The notes under the pieces are model-generated. The model saw only the letters and a list, made by a program, of their open reading frames with translations, was not told the DNA's origin and searched no databases. Shown here piece after piece: positions 1-10,347 of a stretch of DNA of 64,000 nucleotides. The DNA comes from Bostrychus sinensis (taxonomy: Eukaryota; Chordata; Actinopteri; Gobiiformes; Eleotridae), in the NCBI GenBank assembly GCA_020698575.1, contig CM036255.1, positions 516,501 through 580,500 of the forward strand. The letters run 5' to 3'. The position numbers and the translations under genes are program-made. Positions within the stretch are counted from its first letter, which is position 1; each line of letters starts with the position of its first letter.

Positions 1-93
1 TCAGCCTCCCCGGGAAAGTCTAGAGAATTCAGCTGATAGTCGAACCTCAGATTCGGGAGGAACAATGGAATCAGCACCTCCAAGTCCGAGGCC

Positions 94-762
94 ATGGTTC
101 TCGACCGGAAAAGGGTGGCTTGCCCTCTCCAGGTTGGAGGAGAGTTCCTGCTTCAAGTGGAGGAGTTTAAGTATCTCGGGGTCTTGTTCACGAGTGAGGG
201 CAGGATGGAGCGTGAGATCGACAGACGGATCGGTGCAGCGTCTGCAGTAATGCGGTCATTGTATCGGTCTGTTGTGGTAAAGAAGGAGCTGAGCCGAAAG
301 GCAAAGCTCTCGATTTACTGGTCGATCTACGTTCCTACTCTCAGCTATGGTCATGAGCTTTGGGTCATGACCAAAAGGACAAGATCCCGGATACAAGCGG
401 TCGAAATGAGTTTCCTCTGCAGGGTGGCTGGGCGCTCCCTTAGAGATAGGGTGAGGAGCTCCATCACCCGGGAGGAGCTCGGAGAAGAGCCGCTGCTCCT
501 CTACATCGAGAGGAGTCAGTTGAGGTGGCTCAGGCATCTGTTCCGGATGCCTCCTGTTCGCCTCCCTGGGGAGGTGTTCCGGGCATGTTCCACCAGGCGG
601 AGACCCCGGGGAAGACCTAGGACACGCTGGAGGGACTATGTCTCCTGGCTGGCCTGGAAACGCCTTGGGGTCCCCCCGGTAGAGCTGGAGGAAGTCTCTG
701 TGGAGAGGGAAGTCTGGGCATCTTTGCTTAGACTGCTGCCTCCGCGACCTGGTCCCGGATAA
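94..762 (+). pseudogene. Rex3-like reverse transcriptase, C-terminal 222 residues
   Basis: This is the C-terminal part of an RTE-clade ORF2 protein, which in a full element makes endonuclease and reverse transcriptase for target-primed reverse transcription in the nucleus. The frame is open from 94 to 762. Visible landmarks are FKYLGVLFTSEGRMEREIDR near residue 25 (the usual RT domain 7 region), an arginine-rich RRPRGRPRTRWRDYVSWLAW stretch near residue 165, and the final WASLLRLLPPRPGPG, a typical Rex3 C-terminus just before the 3' tail. The endonuclease, the catalytic RT motifs and the FADD box are missing because of an internal deletion upstream. The methionine at 94 is internal to the family frame and is not a true start. 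A related, more decayed copy lies at 15186-16867 on the same strand. Family placement is from remembered protein features. Confidence 0.75.
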
Positions 763-771
763 GTAGAAGGA

Positions 772-800
772 GATGGATGGATGGATGGATGGATGGATGG
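772..800 (+). repeat. GATG/ATGG microsatellite tail of the LINE
   Basis: About seven tandem GATG units follow the stop codon of the LINE by a few bases. They are read as the element's own 3' tail, not an independent microsatellite. Confidence 0.85.
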
Positions 801-1043
801 AAGTTTTCTACAGGCTGCACAGCAGCACACAGAATGTGTCTTAATAGTAAACAAAAATGGAAGAACTCTGTGTTTTTTTCAGTTAGCCAAACTTAAAGGT
901 ACTGGAAGCAGCATGCAGTTCGTACTGGATTGAAAACGCTACTGCAGCCTAAATTAAAACAATGGTCTGTTGGTTGGTTGCCGCTTTTCTGATTGGACGA
1001 TCAACAATGTTAGCCTGGCGAGACTCTCCTACTTGCTTTCCGC

Positions 1044-1574
1044 AAGCAGGACAGTCTGGTTCCCATCTGGGAGCGAAGCATTTTGTTTCAGTTTGATTTG
1101 GAACTGGCCTATCACAGTCATTTATCTACAGTATGTCTTACAAAAGGGGAAGAGCTAACTAAGGTAGCTCTAGCAACCATGCTAATTTAATAACTTTTCT
1201 GACCCGATTAACAGTATTTAGTGCTTTTCTTTGTCACCTGTTGGTTCTGCTGAAGTCTGCGCTATTGTCCAGTCGTCTGTGTGATTTTGTTCGTCTTGTT
1301 GCCATTTTAACAACAGTTAAGTCCCGCTGACGTGCAACCCAACAACCACATTTAACTTTTTTCACAAGTCTTCGTACAACTGGCTTCTGCTGCTGTCCCC
1401 TTTCACAAATAAGAACAGAGCTGTTCATAATATGGCGTATTATGAACAGCTCTGTTTTATGAAAAAACACCAGACACCATGGTTGTTTGGGTCAGCTGTG
1501 CGCTGTTTATGCCCCACCCTTAATTTCTCTGATTGGTTACTCCGTCTGTCATTGTCACACTGAAGAGGTACCAG
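1044..1574 (+). repeat. Dispersed repeat family X, copy 1
   Basis: This stretch matches 47289-47780 over almost its whole length in the same orientation: ACAGTCTGGTTCCC, then GAAGAGCTAACTAAGG, GTCACCTGTTRGTTCTGCTG, CTCTGATTGGTTAC and GAGGTACCAG in the same order. It has no recognisable coding capacity. The left side has TAGCCTGGCGAGACTC (1011) and the right side TCTGGCAGGCCAA (1611), a weak inverted match that could be remnant terminal repeats. A non-autonomous DNA transposon is the most likely origin; the superfamily is unknown. Confidence 0.7.
1414..1456. repeat. Perfect 19-bp-arm inverted repeat in repeat X copy 1
   Basis: The arm AACAGAGCTGTTCATAATA (1414-1432) is repeated exactly in inverted orientation at 1438-1456 around the five-base loop TGGCG. 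The sister copy near 47610 has only one arm, so the palindrome probably formed in this copy after the two separated. Confidence 0.9.
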
Positions 1575-2313
1575 AGTAACTTCTTTGTATAAAATAGGAA
1601 AAGAGTTTTGTCTGGCAGGCCAACTACGAGAACGCAACTTCACAGCCAAAACAATAATTGTAAACAAAAACAACTTAACCATTATGTAAAATATATTTTG
1701 GTTAATTGTTACTAAATCAGCTGTTGTAATTGTTGTTGTTATTAGTAAAACTAATATTTGATTTTAACATGTTTACCTCATATCTTGGGACACGTGGTTA
1801 AAATATATACTGCTCATACCATTTTTTAAGGCAAATTATACATTAAAAGCTTTTATAAACATCCTGTCAGGGGTTGGACATGGCTCTGAACATGGTTGGA
1901 TATGGTCTGCAGTAAAGTAATGTTACTGCAGCAACTCTACAAATCTCCGTCTTCACATAACTGATCTGCTGCTAACAACAGATAACATTAGCACAACACA
2001 GAGCCAAAGTGTGACCCTGAGTGGAGGGGGCACAAAGTTACTTAGCCTCTTGTGTCTAACTTGGCTAGAAATAATCACAAGCATAGCAGCTGAAAGGGTA
2101 TTCTCCACTGGGGACACAGTTACAGCTCAGCTCAACATGTAGATACATTTTTGTTTCTACACACAAACCTGACAAAATGTAGATAAGCCATAGCTGCCAG
2201 TTAAGGTTAATTTAAAGCGTGTTAAAATTAGTCTTACTTATTGCTGTTATTGCCATGTTGGTTAGATTATATCACAGACAGCCAATATACAGAATATAAA
2301 ACACCCATTTAGT
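1575..2313. other. Unannotated stretch
   Basis: AT-rich sequence without a recognisable coding region or repeat structure. The last nine bases (CCATTTAGT, 2305-2313) are the left target duplication of the next element. Confidence 0.5.
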
Positions 2314-2711
2314 TTGCCTGGAAAATCCAGACTGATATGTCTCTGTGTTATTCTGCAGAGAAATATCAGCATTTTGATTGGTTTATTTAAGTCACGTGTT
2401 CTTTGCGAGCAGCGTCATTTGTACACGTCTCCTCGCTGACAACAATCAAGATGGCGCACCGAGGAGCCGAGCGTTTCTTTCATTCAGCGGTATGGTACGG
2501 TAATGTTGAAATAACTCCCTCGTGGCTTCACTACTCCGTTTGTTTACTTTCTCACTTTCTTGTCGCTTTGTTAACGTCACGTCCACCATTTTCTGATTGG
2601 CTAACTCCGCTGTCCGTTAACTCGGGTTTGCTCCGCCCTAGAAATCGAATTGATTCTAAGGCGACCAGACTCATCCGCTGGTACAGCGGTGAGTCTGGAA
2701 TTTCCAGGCAA
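2314..2711. mobile_element. 398-bp MITE with 9-bp target-site duplication
   Basis: A 20-bp terminal repeat, TTGCCTGGAAAATCCAGACT (2314-2333), is matched in inverted orientation at 2692-2711 with one mismatch. The nine bases CCATTTAGT flank it on both sides (2305-2313 and 2712-2720) without mismatch. There is no transposase. The interior holds an AAGATGGCG (YY1-like) site near 2449 and a TTTCTGATTGGCTAACTCCG stretch that resembles repeat family X. A 9-bp duplication is usual for Mutator-like elements, but the ends do not let me name the superfamily. Confidence 0.88.
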
Positions 2712-2884
2712 CCATTTAGTAAACTTGACCCTGTGCTTTGTCCAAACTGTACTGTGATAAGCAATGTATCGTGAGGTGTTTGGAAATACCCAGCCCTAGG
2801 CTTGACCCATATCACCTCTGGGTCACACTATGTGCCCCAATTTCTGATGCACCACATTCTGTTTTTAATGCAGCATGCTTCTTT

Positions 2885-3080
2885 TAGTGCCGCGGTATAG
2901 CTCAATTGGTAGAGCTGTAGCGCATATGCATGGCAATTACAATCGCCTCGGCATCGTGGGTTTGAGTCCAGACTCCGACACTTTGCTAAATGTCTCTCTG
3001 CTCTCTCCCCCATGATTTCCTGTCACTTCTCCACTGTCTAATAAAGTCTGAAAATGGCCAAAAATGTATAACCACATAAA
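2885..3080 (+). mobile_element. tRNA-derived SINE with 11-bp target duplication
   Basis: The head resembles a tRNA: an A-box-like TAGCTCAATTGG (about 2897-2908) and a B-box-like GGGTTTGAGTCCA (about 2959-2971). These would be the internal RNA polymerase III promoter. The body is pyrimidine-rich and ends in CTAATAAAGTCTGAAAATGGCC and an A-rich tail, a layout seen in several fish SINEs. The direct repeat CATGCTTCTTT occurs at 2874-2884 and 3081-3091, which sets both ends. The tRNA part lacks a proper acceptor stem, so it is not a functional tRNA gene. Confidence 0.88.
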
Positions 3081-3091
3081 CATGCTTCTTT

Positions 3092-4218
3092 GAATGAATC
3101 ATACAAGTTGAGGTACACATACACAAATACATAGAAGAAGGAGGGAAAAAAAAAAAAGATTCACTCATGACAAGTGAGATTTAGACAAATCAGTTCAAGG
3201 ATGCCCGAGGTCAGCTCTAAACTGTGGGACTGGCACAGTTTTACTTAAACTGTCATAGAGAACAAGTGACTTTTAAAGAAAACCTGTCTCTGCTCAAACA
3301 GTATTTCCTTAGAGTATCTCTCCACCACTGGCCCTGATAAAATCAATGAGTCTGACCAACTTTCTTTCTTTCAGACTCTCACGAGGTCAACTTGTTACAT
3401 CAGTCGTGTGTTCATTGTGATAATGAGATGTTAAACAGCCTGAATAACAAAAGGGAATTATCATATACAGGTGATTAATGATGAGGCTCTTATCTCTGCG
3501 CCTGGGCATAGCATTACACTCCAGTTCATCAAGGATGGATTCTTATGATAAGAACGCAATGCATAAACAAAGAGTCATCAGTGGAGTTTGTTTGTGTTAG
3601 GGACCAGTGGCTATGTGCTAACAAGGTTTGTGCTGTCAGAGTGCTCACTTGGAGCTTTACATAGCTGTGCTCATTTACTACACTCAATACTGACATTAAA
3701 CACAACAGGACGTCTAACACCCAGACAGATAGAAGCAGCTTTATCCAACTCAAACAAAGACGTCTGAGGATCAGCTTTGTTGTGTCAAGTGCACAGCTGA
3801 CTCCCCACACAGACTTCTCCTCACACAGCTCCCTTGTTTCTGACTCCATACACCAACAAATAATGTGAAGACAACTATTTATCTGTGTCATTTTAAGAGC
3901 TCTTCACACCAAACATGAAGTACCATTGTTGGTAACCCTCTGTCAAGCCTTCTGTCAAACCTCACCAATTATTGCATTGACAAAGGCTGTTTCCTAATTG
4001 CCGAGATCATTCCATCAGACAAGCACCAGGGTCAGGCACACTCAAAATATATAGTTCAGCGAGTAAGTCAGCCGAATACCAACTTCCAGTGTGGGTCCTT
4101 GGGCAAAACACTTTGCACTACTGCCTACCTCATATAATGATGAGAAACACAGAAAAATGAGAAACTGACACCCGGTCAAACAAGGTCTGCATCAGGTGTT
4201 GGGGAACCAGAGCACCTT
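3092..4218. other. Unannotated stretch
   Basis: No convincing gene. A segment near 4090 (GGGTCCTTGGGCAAAACACTT) resembles the middle of fish SINE and LINE 5' regions and may be the leader of the R4-like fragment that follows. Confidence 0.4.
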
Positions 4219-4341
4219 GATGAGAAGTGGGCTACTGGAACAAGACGGAAATGGATGAGATGCGAGAACAAGGCTCTGTTGGAATGCTACTACTCCAGTA
4301 ACACTAGTCAGAGGGGTTACAAACAGAGACATGGATCATGG
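4219..4341 (+). pseudogene. R4/Dong-like LINE fragment (N-terminal region)
   Basis: The frame is open through 4219-4341 and reads in part RRKWMRCENKALLECYYSS followed by RGYKQR. This resembles the N-terminal 'RKW..EEN..LMECYY.S.P...GYRKRM' block of R4/Dong-type LINE proteins (Rex6-like in fish), which carry a restriction-like endonuclease. Only about 41 residues remain. No reverse transcriptase is found next to it, and a TATAG microsatellite follows at 4440. The assignment is from memory of the block and could be wrong. Confidence 0.4.
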
Positions 4342-4439
4342 AATGCTTGGAGATGGAGAAGGTAGTCCATACAATAGGGGTCTCACTCCGAGACGGTAGA
4401 ATAGCATACATACATGGAGTGTCATAACCAAGTGGCTGG

Positions 4440-4467
4440 TATAGTATAGTATAGTATAGTATAGTAT
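4440..4467 (+). repeat. (TATAG)n microsatellite
   Basis: About five and a half perfect TATAG units. Confidence 0.95.
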
Positions 4468-4610
4468 GTACAGCTTGACCTTGGGGCCCAACTTTTCCAG
4501 TACAAAGTGGCCCGGCCCCATTCAAATATTGACACTGTATAAGTGTTATAATATATAATAGCCTTTATTAAAATAACAATAACTTTGCAGTCACAGCTTA
4601 TCTTGTATGA

Positions 4611-5040
4611 CAGGGGTGCTCAACCTTTTTCAGCTCGCGATCTACTTTTAAAGTAATCAAGGCCAGAAGGTCTACTTTTAGCATAGCATGGTGGGCATTT
4701 ATCAGGGTAGTTATTATTGCAGTGGTTAAACGTAAAAATTGAAAATAACCACTTTAATAAAGTCACATTTTATTTAACAAAAATTATAAATTTCATTATC
4801 AACTCAGGAATACAGGACAGGAATAACTGAATCTGATAAATGTAGCATATAAAATGTTGTCACTGATATTTACAACATTCCATCATTTTCTAAAACAGCT
4901 GATTATTATGGATTATAATAGGCCTACTATGTTTATAATTAGGCTAGACCTAAATAGTAAATTGCAGCATCAATGCTGCTTATCATCAAAGCTTAGCATT
5001 ATTTTACTAATGCTGGTGAGTGACAGGAGCTCCATGGTTA
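4611..5040 (+). mobile_element. hAT-type non-autonomous element, left part only
   Basis: It begins with CAGGGGTGCTCAACC, the same terminal repeat type as the complete element at 48624-49548. The two match through long blocks (GCATGGTGGGCATTTATC, GGACAGGAATAACTGAATCT, TATTATGGATTATAATAGGC, GTGAGTGACAGGAGCTCCAT). The match stops near 5040 and no right terminus follows, so the copy is truncated. Confidence 0.8.
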
Positions 5041-5521
5041 TACTTTGCGCGCATGTCCACTTTAGTCTTCTATTCTATCTCTACTGTGGCAGTGTATTTA
5101 CTGTGAAGTGCGTGATGCAGTGCAGTGGAGTGGAGTCGCATGCAGTGGAAAGTGGGGGTAACAGTGCACTTGCCTCTCTGCAGCTCTCTCATGTACAGCA
5201 GCCACACAAATAAGCTGCCGGCCTGTCGTCACACATAAGCTCAACTGCCTCAGTGTCTTGTTGTTCATTAGATGGAGAGTTCATCACTGCACCCCACTGC
5301 TGTAGGTCAGAGCTCCTTTAGTCCCACAGTGAGGGCCACTCTTTAGAGCTGGAGCTGACATTACACCCAGCTGGAAAAACGCACACTCTAACAAACTAGC
5401 ATTCATGGATGAGATTTTACTACTGTGACCTTTGATACTAGTGAACCAGGGCTGTCTGTGTATTGCGTTTTCTTTTTGTTGTAAGTTTTTTATTCATAAA
5501 AAATGTCCCTGTGATAAATTA

Positions 5522-5601
5522 TGTACACCTATTTTATTAATAGGCTTTAATATGCCACTTATTTTGTTAATAGTCCTTAATATGTCACCTGTTGTATTAA
5601 C
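5522..5601 (+). repeat. Short array of the ~30-bp 'TTAATAGGCCTTAATATG' repeat
   Basis: Two to three degenerate units (TTATTAATAGGCTTTAATAT, TTGTTAATAGTCCTTAATAT, GTTGTATTAA). They are the same unit as the long minisatellite at 11390-11862. Confidence 0.75.
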
Positions 5602-5643
5602 CCTCAGGCCCTCCTTTAAAAACTCACATTCTCCATCTTAAAG

Positions 5644-5912
5644 CCTAGGACTAAATTAGACTAAACCAGGACTAAATCAGGACTAAACCAGGACTACACC
5701 AGGACTAAACCAGGATTAAAAATACTCCAAACCAGGACTTATTTAGGAAAAAAGACAGAACTGAAACCAGGTCTAAACAAGGACTAAACCAGGTCTAGAC
5801 AAGGCCTTAACAAGAACTAAACCAGTACTAAACCAGGTCTTAACAAGGACCAAGCCAGGTCTAAATAAGGACTAAACCAGGTCTACATGAGGTCTGTACA
5901 ACTACTAAATTG
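5644..5912 (+). repeat. Degenerate 12-bp minisatellite, ACCAGGACTAAA
   Basis: About twenty imperfect copies of ACCAGGACTAAA and its variant ACCAGGTCTAAAC, with a short interruption near 5725-5770. No coding capacity. Confidence 0.85.
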
Positions 5913-6825
5913 GCTGTCAACATGGTAGACCTCAGGATTTCGAAAATCCTGTGTACGGCCTTGTTTGCTGTCTATTTTTACCGTGTTTAGGCTAGATTTT
6001 AGTAAATAACAAGAGGGCTTACATATGCATTTTTATATATTTGTTGATGTAAAATGGCCATTACAAGTCTTTTCATGTTGATATAAAATCACGTGTCGTG
6101 TTCAAAGCCTCACATTGTGTACCAGCATTAGCATTAGTAGCATGCTATGGACGCTAATGTCTATCCATAAATCGTTTAAAACTAAGAAAACTAAAACAAC
6201 TGACCAGACTGGAAACCTAACAAATAATATTGAACTGAAATTGATTAGTTACCAGAGTATGGTGAAAAGCCAGCTCCAAGTCCAGTGTTAGACTGCGGTC
6301 TAGATTGGTGATAGGGGTACTCTCCAGCTTCAGTATGCAACAGAGGTGGGACCAAGTCACTGTTTTGCAAGTCACAAGTAAGTTTCAAGTCTTTGGCCTC
6401 AAGTCCGAGTCAAAGTCCAAGTCAATGACAGGCAAGTCTGAGTCAAGTCCCAAGTCAATGCCTCACAAGTCCAAGTCGAAGTCCAGTCACAAGTCCTACA
6501 CTTTCTGTTTCTTTCCTTTCAAGTCTTTTTAACCCTTAGGACTCCAAACTTAATGTTTGTCACGTTTTATATTGTTGAATTTATTCTCATGTCCCACCTT
6601 AGAAAAACAAATATACGATAAATAGATGGTAAATTGTTTGCTGTACTATTTACATTTATTATTTTTATTTTTATTTATTATTTAGTTATTTACAATTTAT
6701 TGTAACACCCTAAGACTAGAAGAGGCCTACACAGAAAGCAGGTTTCTGAATACTTTAAAAGTAAAGCCAAGTTCTTTAGTATCAGTGATGTACAATAAAG
6801 CTAAATACCTCACCAGTACAATGTA

Positions 6826-7738
6826 CACTGCTCAAAAAAATAAAGGGAACACTTAAACAACACAATGTAACTCCAAGTCAATCACACTTCTGTGAAATCA
6901 AACTGTCCACTTAGAAAGCAACACTGACTGACATTAATTTCACCTGCTATTGTGCAAATAGAACAGACAACAGGAGGAAATTATAGGCAATTAGCAAGGC
7001 ACCCCCAATAAAGGAGTGGTTCTGCAGGTGGTGACCACAGACCACTTCTCAGTTCCTATGCTTTCTGGCTTATGTTTTGGTCACTTTTGAATGCTGGCGG
7101 TGCTTTCACTCTAGTGGCAGCATGAGACGGAGTCTACAACCCACACAAGTGGCTCAGGTAGTGCAGCTCATCCAGGATGGCACATCAATGTGAGCTGTGG
7201 CAAGAAGGTTTGCTGTGTCTGTCAGCGTAGTGTCCAGAGCATGGAGGCGCTACCAGGAGACAGGCCAGTACATCAGGAGACGTGGAGGAGGCCGTAGGAG
7301 GGCAACAACCCAGCAGCAGGACCACTACCTCCTCCTTTGTGCAAGAAAGGAGGAGCACTGCCAGAGCCCTGCAAAATGACCTCCAGCAGGCCACAAATGT
7401 GCATGTGTCTGCTCAAACGGTCAGAAACAGACTCCATGAGGGTGGTATGAGGGCCCAACGTCCACAGGTGGGGGTTGTGCTTACAGCCCAACACCGTGCA
7501 GGACGTTTGGCATTTGCCAGAGAACACCAAGATTGGAAAATTCACCACTGGTGCCCTGTGCTCTTCACAGATAAAAGCAGGTTCACACTGAGCACATGTG
7601 ACAGACGTGACAGAGTCTGGAGATGCCGTGGAGAACGTTCTGCTGCCTGCAACATCCTCCAGCATGACCGGTTTGGCAGTGGGTCAGTAATGGTGTGGGG
7701 TGGCATTTCTTTGGGGGGCCGCACAGCCCTCCATGTGC
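6826..7738 (+). mobile_element. Tc1/mariner element, 5' part
   Basis: It starts at a TA dinucleotide (6824-6825) with CACTGCTCAAAAAAATAAAG, the terminal repeat of a Tc1 family found widely in fish and lampreys. The leader and the first third to half of the transposase frame follow. Homology stops abruptly at CCATGTGCC (7738), and the right half with the second terminal repeat is absent. Confidence 0.9.
7122..7738 (+). pseudogene. Tc1-like transposase, N-terminal part, disrupted
   Basis: The family start is the ATG at 7122 (MRRSLQPTQVAQVVQLIQDG). The N-terminal paired-like helix-turn-helix DNA-binding region follows (ARRFAVSVSVVSRAWRRYQE). The end contains SVMVWGGISLGGRTALHV, just after the region of the first catalytic aspartate (FTDKSRF near 7565-7585). 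The frame is broken by a TGA at 7190-7192, where family members have CGA, and by a small deletion/frameshift near 7345 (LCARKE). The remainder of the DDE domain is missing. The product could not transpose; the terminal repeat could once have been mobilised in trans. Confidence 0.85.
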
Positions 7739-8631
7739 CAAATGTTCACAGGCTTCAAATAAGAGTCATTCTCTCACATTTGAAGATTTACAAAGTGAAT
7801 ACTGCTCACTATACAGTTTACTGAATAGCGACACCTGTGGGCAAAAGGGGTACTGCAGGTTCATGATGTATGGTCAGCTGGTGTTCATTTTTCACTGTGC
7901 ACAGGTAAAGATCTCCTCTGTGTAATAACATAAAGCTGAGTGTGCGTTACGTGATTCACGGAGGCTAAGTCTCTCTCAGACTCCACATATTCGCCTTTAG
8001 ACCTCTATTGCAAATGATTATTTATTACTTTTAGATTTTTTTTATTTGTTGATTTTGTTTTAGTTTTTATTAAGTGTAATCTGCACCTGAACGTGTCATG
8101 TCTGTGTCTGGAGTGAGCTGCTCTCAGCTGTGAGGAGAGGGAGGGTCACAGAGGCAGCAGCTCCGTCCGCGTGCTTCTGACATTAAAACTAAGTTTTGGT
8201 GACTAAATAACTCTTTTATGATTGTGTTTGGAGTAAAACATCAGAGGAACTGTGTGAAAAGTCCGCGAGTTCTTGACGATAGAGTGTTATAATTAGACGC
8301 GCGTGTATTTGATATCATTAATGGTTGTAAAACTTTAACGCGCCGTAACTCTGTGATTTCTGAGTCTATCAACTCAAAACAAAGACTGACATAAAGCTTA
8401 AAATCTCCTCTGCCGTTATGTCAAAATGCCATGTGCTGCTACAGCTCAATACACTTTGAAATGTGCATCAGAAAATACCCAGTAGTAACATGCGCAGGGA
8501 GAGAAAACGCCCATTACTGCGCAAGGAGTTTATTTAGGCTAATTGTTTCTCGCACATTTAAAAAAAATCATACTTTTATTTCTTTAAGAAGCATCAAGTC
8601 TTCTCAAGTCACAGGGCTCAAGTCCGAGTCC
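7739..8631. other. Interior of the composite hAT element
   Basis: Sequence between the truncated Tc1 and the LINE, carried inside the hAT element. No transposase frame is recognisable. The last 40 bases are CAAGTC-type subterminal repeats. Confidence 0.5.
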
Positions 8632-10347
8632 GATTTAGAATGTGACACAGGGGTCAGAGGAGTCGCCCTCTGCTGGTTTAAATCCTACTTATCTGATAGG
8701 TACCAGTTCAGTGTAAATGAACATTCCTCACAGTACAGTAAAGTTAGCTATGGAGTGCCACAAGGCTCAGTACTTGGACCCATTCTGTTCATGCTTTACA
8801 TGCTGCCTTTAGGAAACATAATCAGAAAACATGGCATTAATTTTCACTGTTACGCAGATGATACAACAGATTACGCAGTTGTATTTATCAATTAAACCTG
8901 ATCAGAATGACCGCGTTGAGAAACTTAGCGCCTGTGTGAGAGACATAAAGACCTGGATGACAATTAATTATCTCCTCATAAACCCAGAAAAAACAGAGGT
9001 CATCATACTAGGCCCCAAAAAGCTGAGAGATGCTCTGTCTGACCAGATAGTCTCCCTGGACGGTGTCAGTGTAGCCTCAAGTTCTACTGTGAGAAACTTA
9101 GGAATTTTATTTGACCAAGATTTATCATTTAAGGCTCATATAAACCAAGCCTGTAAAATAGCATTCTTTCACTTACGTAACATGGCCAAAATCAGAAATA
9201 TTTTATCTAAAAGTGACGCTGAAAAACTTGACCATGCGTATTTTACATCTAGGTTGGATTACTGTAACTCTCTGCTGGCAGCGTGCCCTAAAAACTCTTT
9301 AAAATGTCTTCAGCTTGTTCAAAACGCAGCAGCAAGATTATTAACAGGAACTAACAGGAGAGAACATATCACTCCTGTGCTAGCTTCACTTCACTGACTT
9401 CCAGTTGAATTCAGAATTAGGTTTAAAATCCTTCTCCTGACTTACAAGGCTGTAAATGGTACGGCCCCATCCTATATTAATGATGTTATAGTGCCATACC
9501 AACCAAGCAGAGTACTGCGCTCACAAAATGCAGGGCTATTAGTGGTTCCCAGGGTTTCTAAAAGTACAGTTGGAGGTAGAGCCTTTAGTTACCAAGCTCC
9601 TGTTTTATGGAATCAGCTTCCAGCTCATGTTAGAGAGGCTGCTCTAGGAGCTAGAAGCTGGGGGAAGTATGGTGCACTGAGCCTCTGTCCTCTGGTTTCA
9701 TCTGCTGCTCCTCTCCTATCACTGTAATTAATATTATCTAATATTCTATATCTCCAATGAGTTCATTGCTATTCACAAGTTGTCCCTCTCTCCCACTCCC
9801 CTCTGGGAGAGTGGGGACTGTTTCAGATGCCTGGGTGCCGACAGATGCCCCAGTGATGATTGGATCTTAGCTGACCCCATCTGTGCTCCTGTCCCGACCT
9901 GTGGGCCCTCAACCTCACCTCTAAGAATTTCCCGGATCTACCTCACCCCACTCACCTGTCTGGATGAGGCCCACCTGCTGCATCCTATGGACTTCCTCAA
10001 CCTACCTCACCCCACTCCCATCTGGATGAATCCTTACAGAGCTGATCTATGATCCTATAGATGAGCTAATGAACTAACAGTCCTAGACGCGTTGCCTGTC
10101 CGTCCTGGGAGAGGATCTCTCCTTCAGTTGGGCTCCATAAGGTTTCTTCTTTTTTCCCGCAGCTGGTTTTTTTTTAGGAGTTTTTCCTTACCGAGAAGGA
10201 GGGTCTAAGGACAGGAGTGTCCTGGGTCTGTTTAGTGTAGTTATTGTTTGTGTTGTCTGATTGTGTGTTTATGTTTGATCAACTGTTGTGAAGCCCTTTG
10301 GGGGACTTTTGTTGTGATATTGGGCTATACAAATAAATCTGAATTGA
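8632..10347 (+). mobile_element. L2-type LINE, 5'-truncated, with full 3' UTR
   Basis: The element starts in the middle of the RT domain and continues to a 3' end made of the L2-type signature: CATAAGGTTTCTTC, GGAGTTTTTCCTTACCGAGA, GTGAAGCCCTTTG, GATATTGGGCTATACAAATA, then GAATT repeats. It sits in the CAAGTC repeats of the hAT element, with GAGTC on both sides. A second 3' end of the same family lies at 13255-13709. Confidence 0.85.
8641..9727 (+). pseudogene. L2-type reverse transcriptase, C-terminal half, broken
   Basis: This is the ORF2 RT of an L2-clade LINE. Landmarks in order are GVALCWFKSYLSDRYQF, GVPQGSVLGPILFMLYMLPL, the catalytic FHCYADDT at about 8846-8869, MTINYLLINPEKTEVIILGP, VRNLGILFDQDLSFKAHI, YFTSRLDYCNSLLAACP, LQLVQNAAARLLTG and finally AFSYQAPVLWNQLPAHVREA. 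A frameshift directly after YADDT separates the first part from the next. TGA at 9395-9397 replaces the tryptophan usually found in SLHWLPV. The endonuclease and the first RT motifs are absent. It is non-functional. Confidence 0.85.

Larger units (their letters stand above)
1..801 (+). mobile_element. Rex3-like (RTE clade) LINE, 3' part
   Basis: The window opens inside a non-LTR retrotransposon. Bases 1-70 encode a piece of the early reverse-transcriptase region (SLPGKV, IVEPQIREEQ), which jumps directly to the region just before the FKYLGV block, so the middle of the RT is deleted. The coding part ends at 762 and is followed within ten bases by a GATG-type tandem tail. A GATG tail is the known 3' signature of fish Rex3 elements. 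The 5' end lies outside the window. Confidence 0.75.

Noticed and set aside
2889..2975. Functional tRNA gene
   Set aside because: A- and B-box-like sequences exist, but no acceptor stem pairs, and the sequence continues into a SINE body bounded by a target duplication.
5644..5912. Coding repeat
   Set aside because: The 12-base unit ACCAGGACTAAA has stops in some frames and many length changes. No sustained frame.
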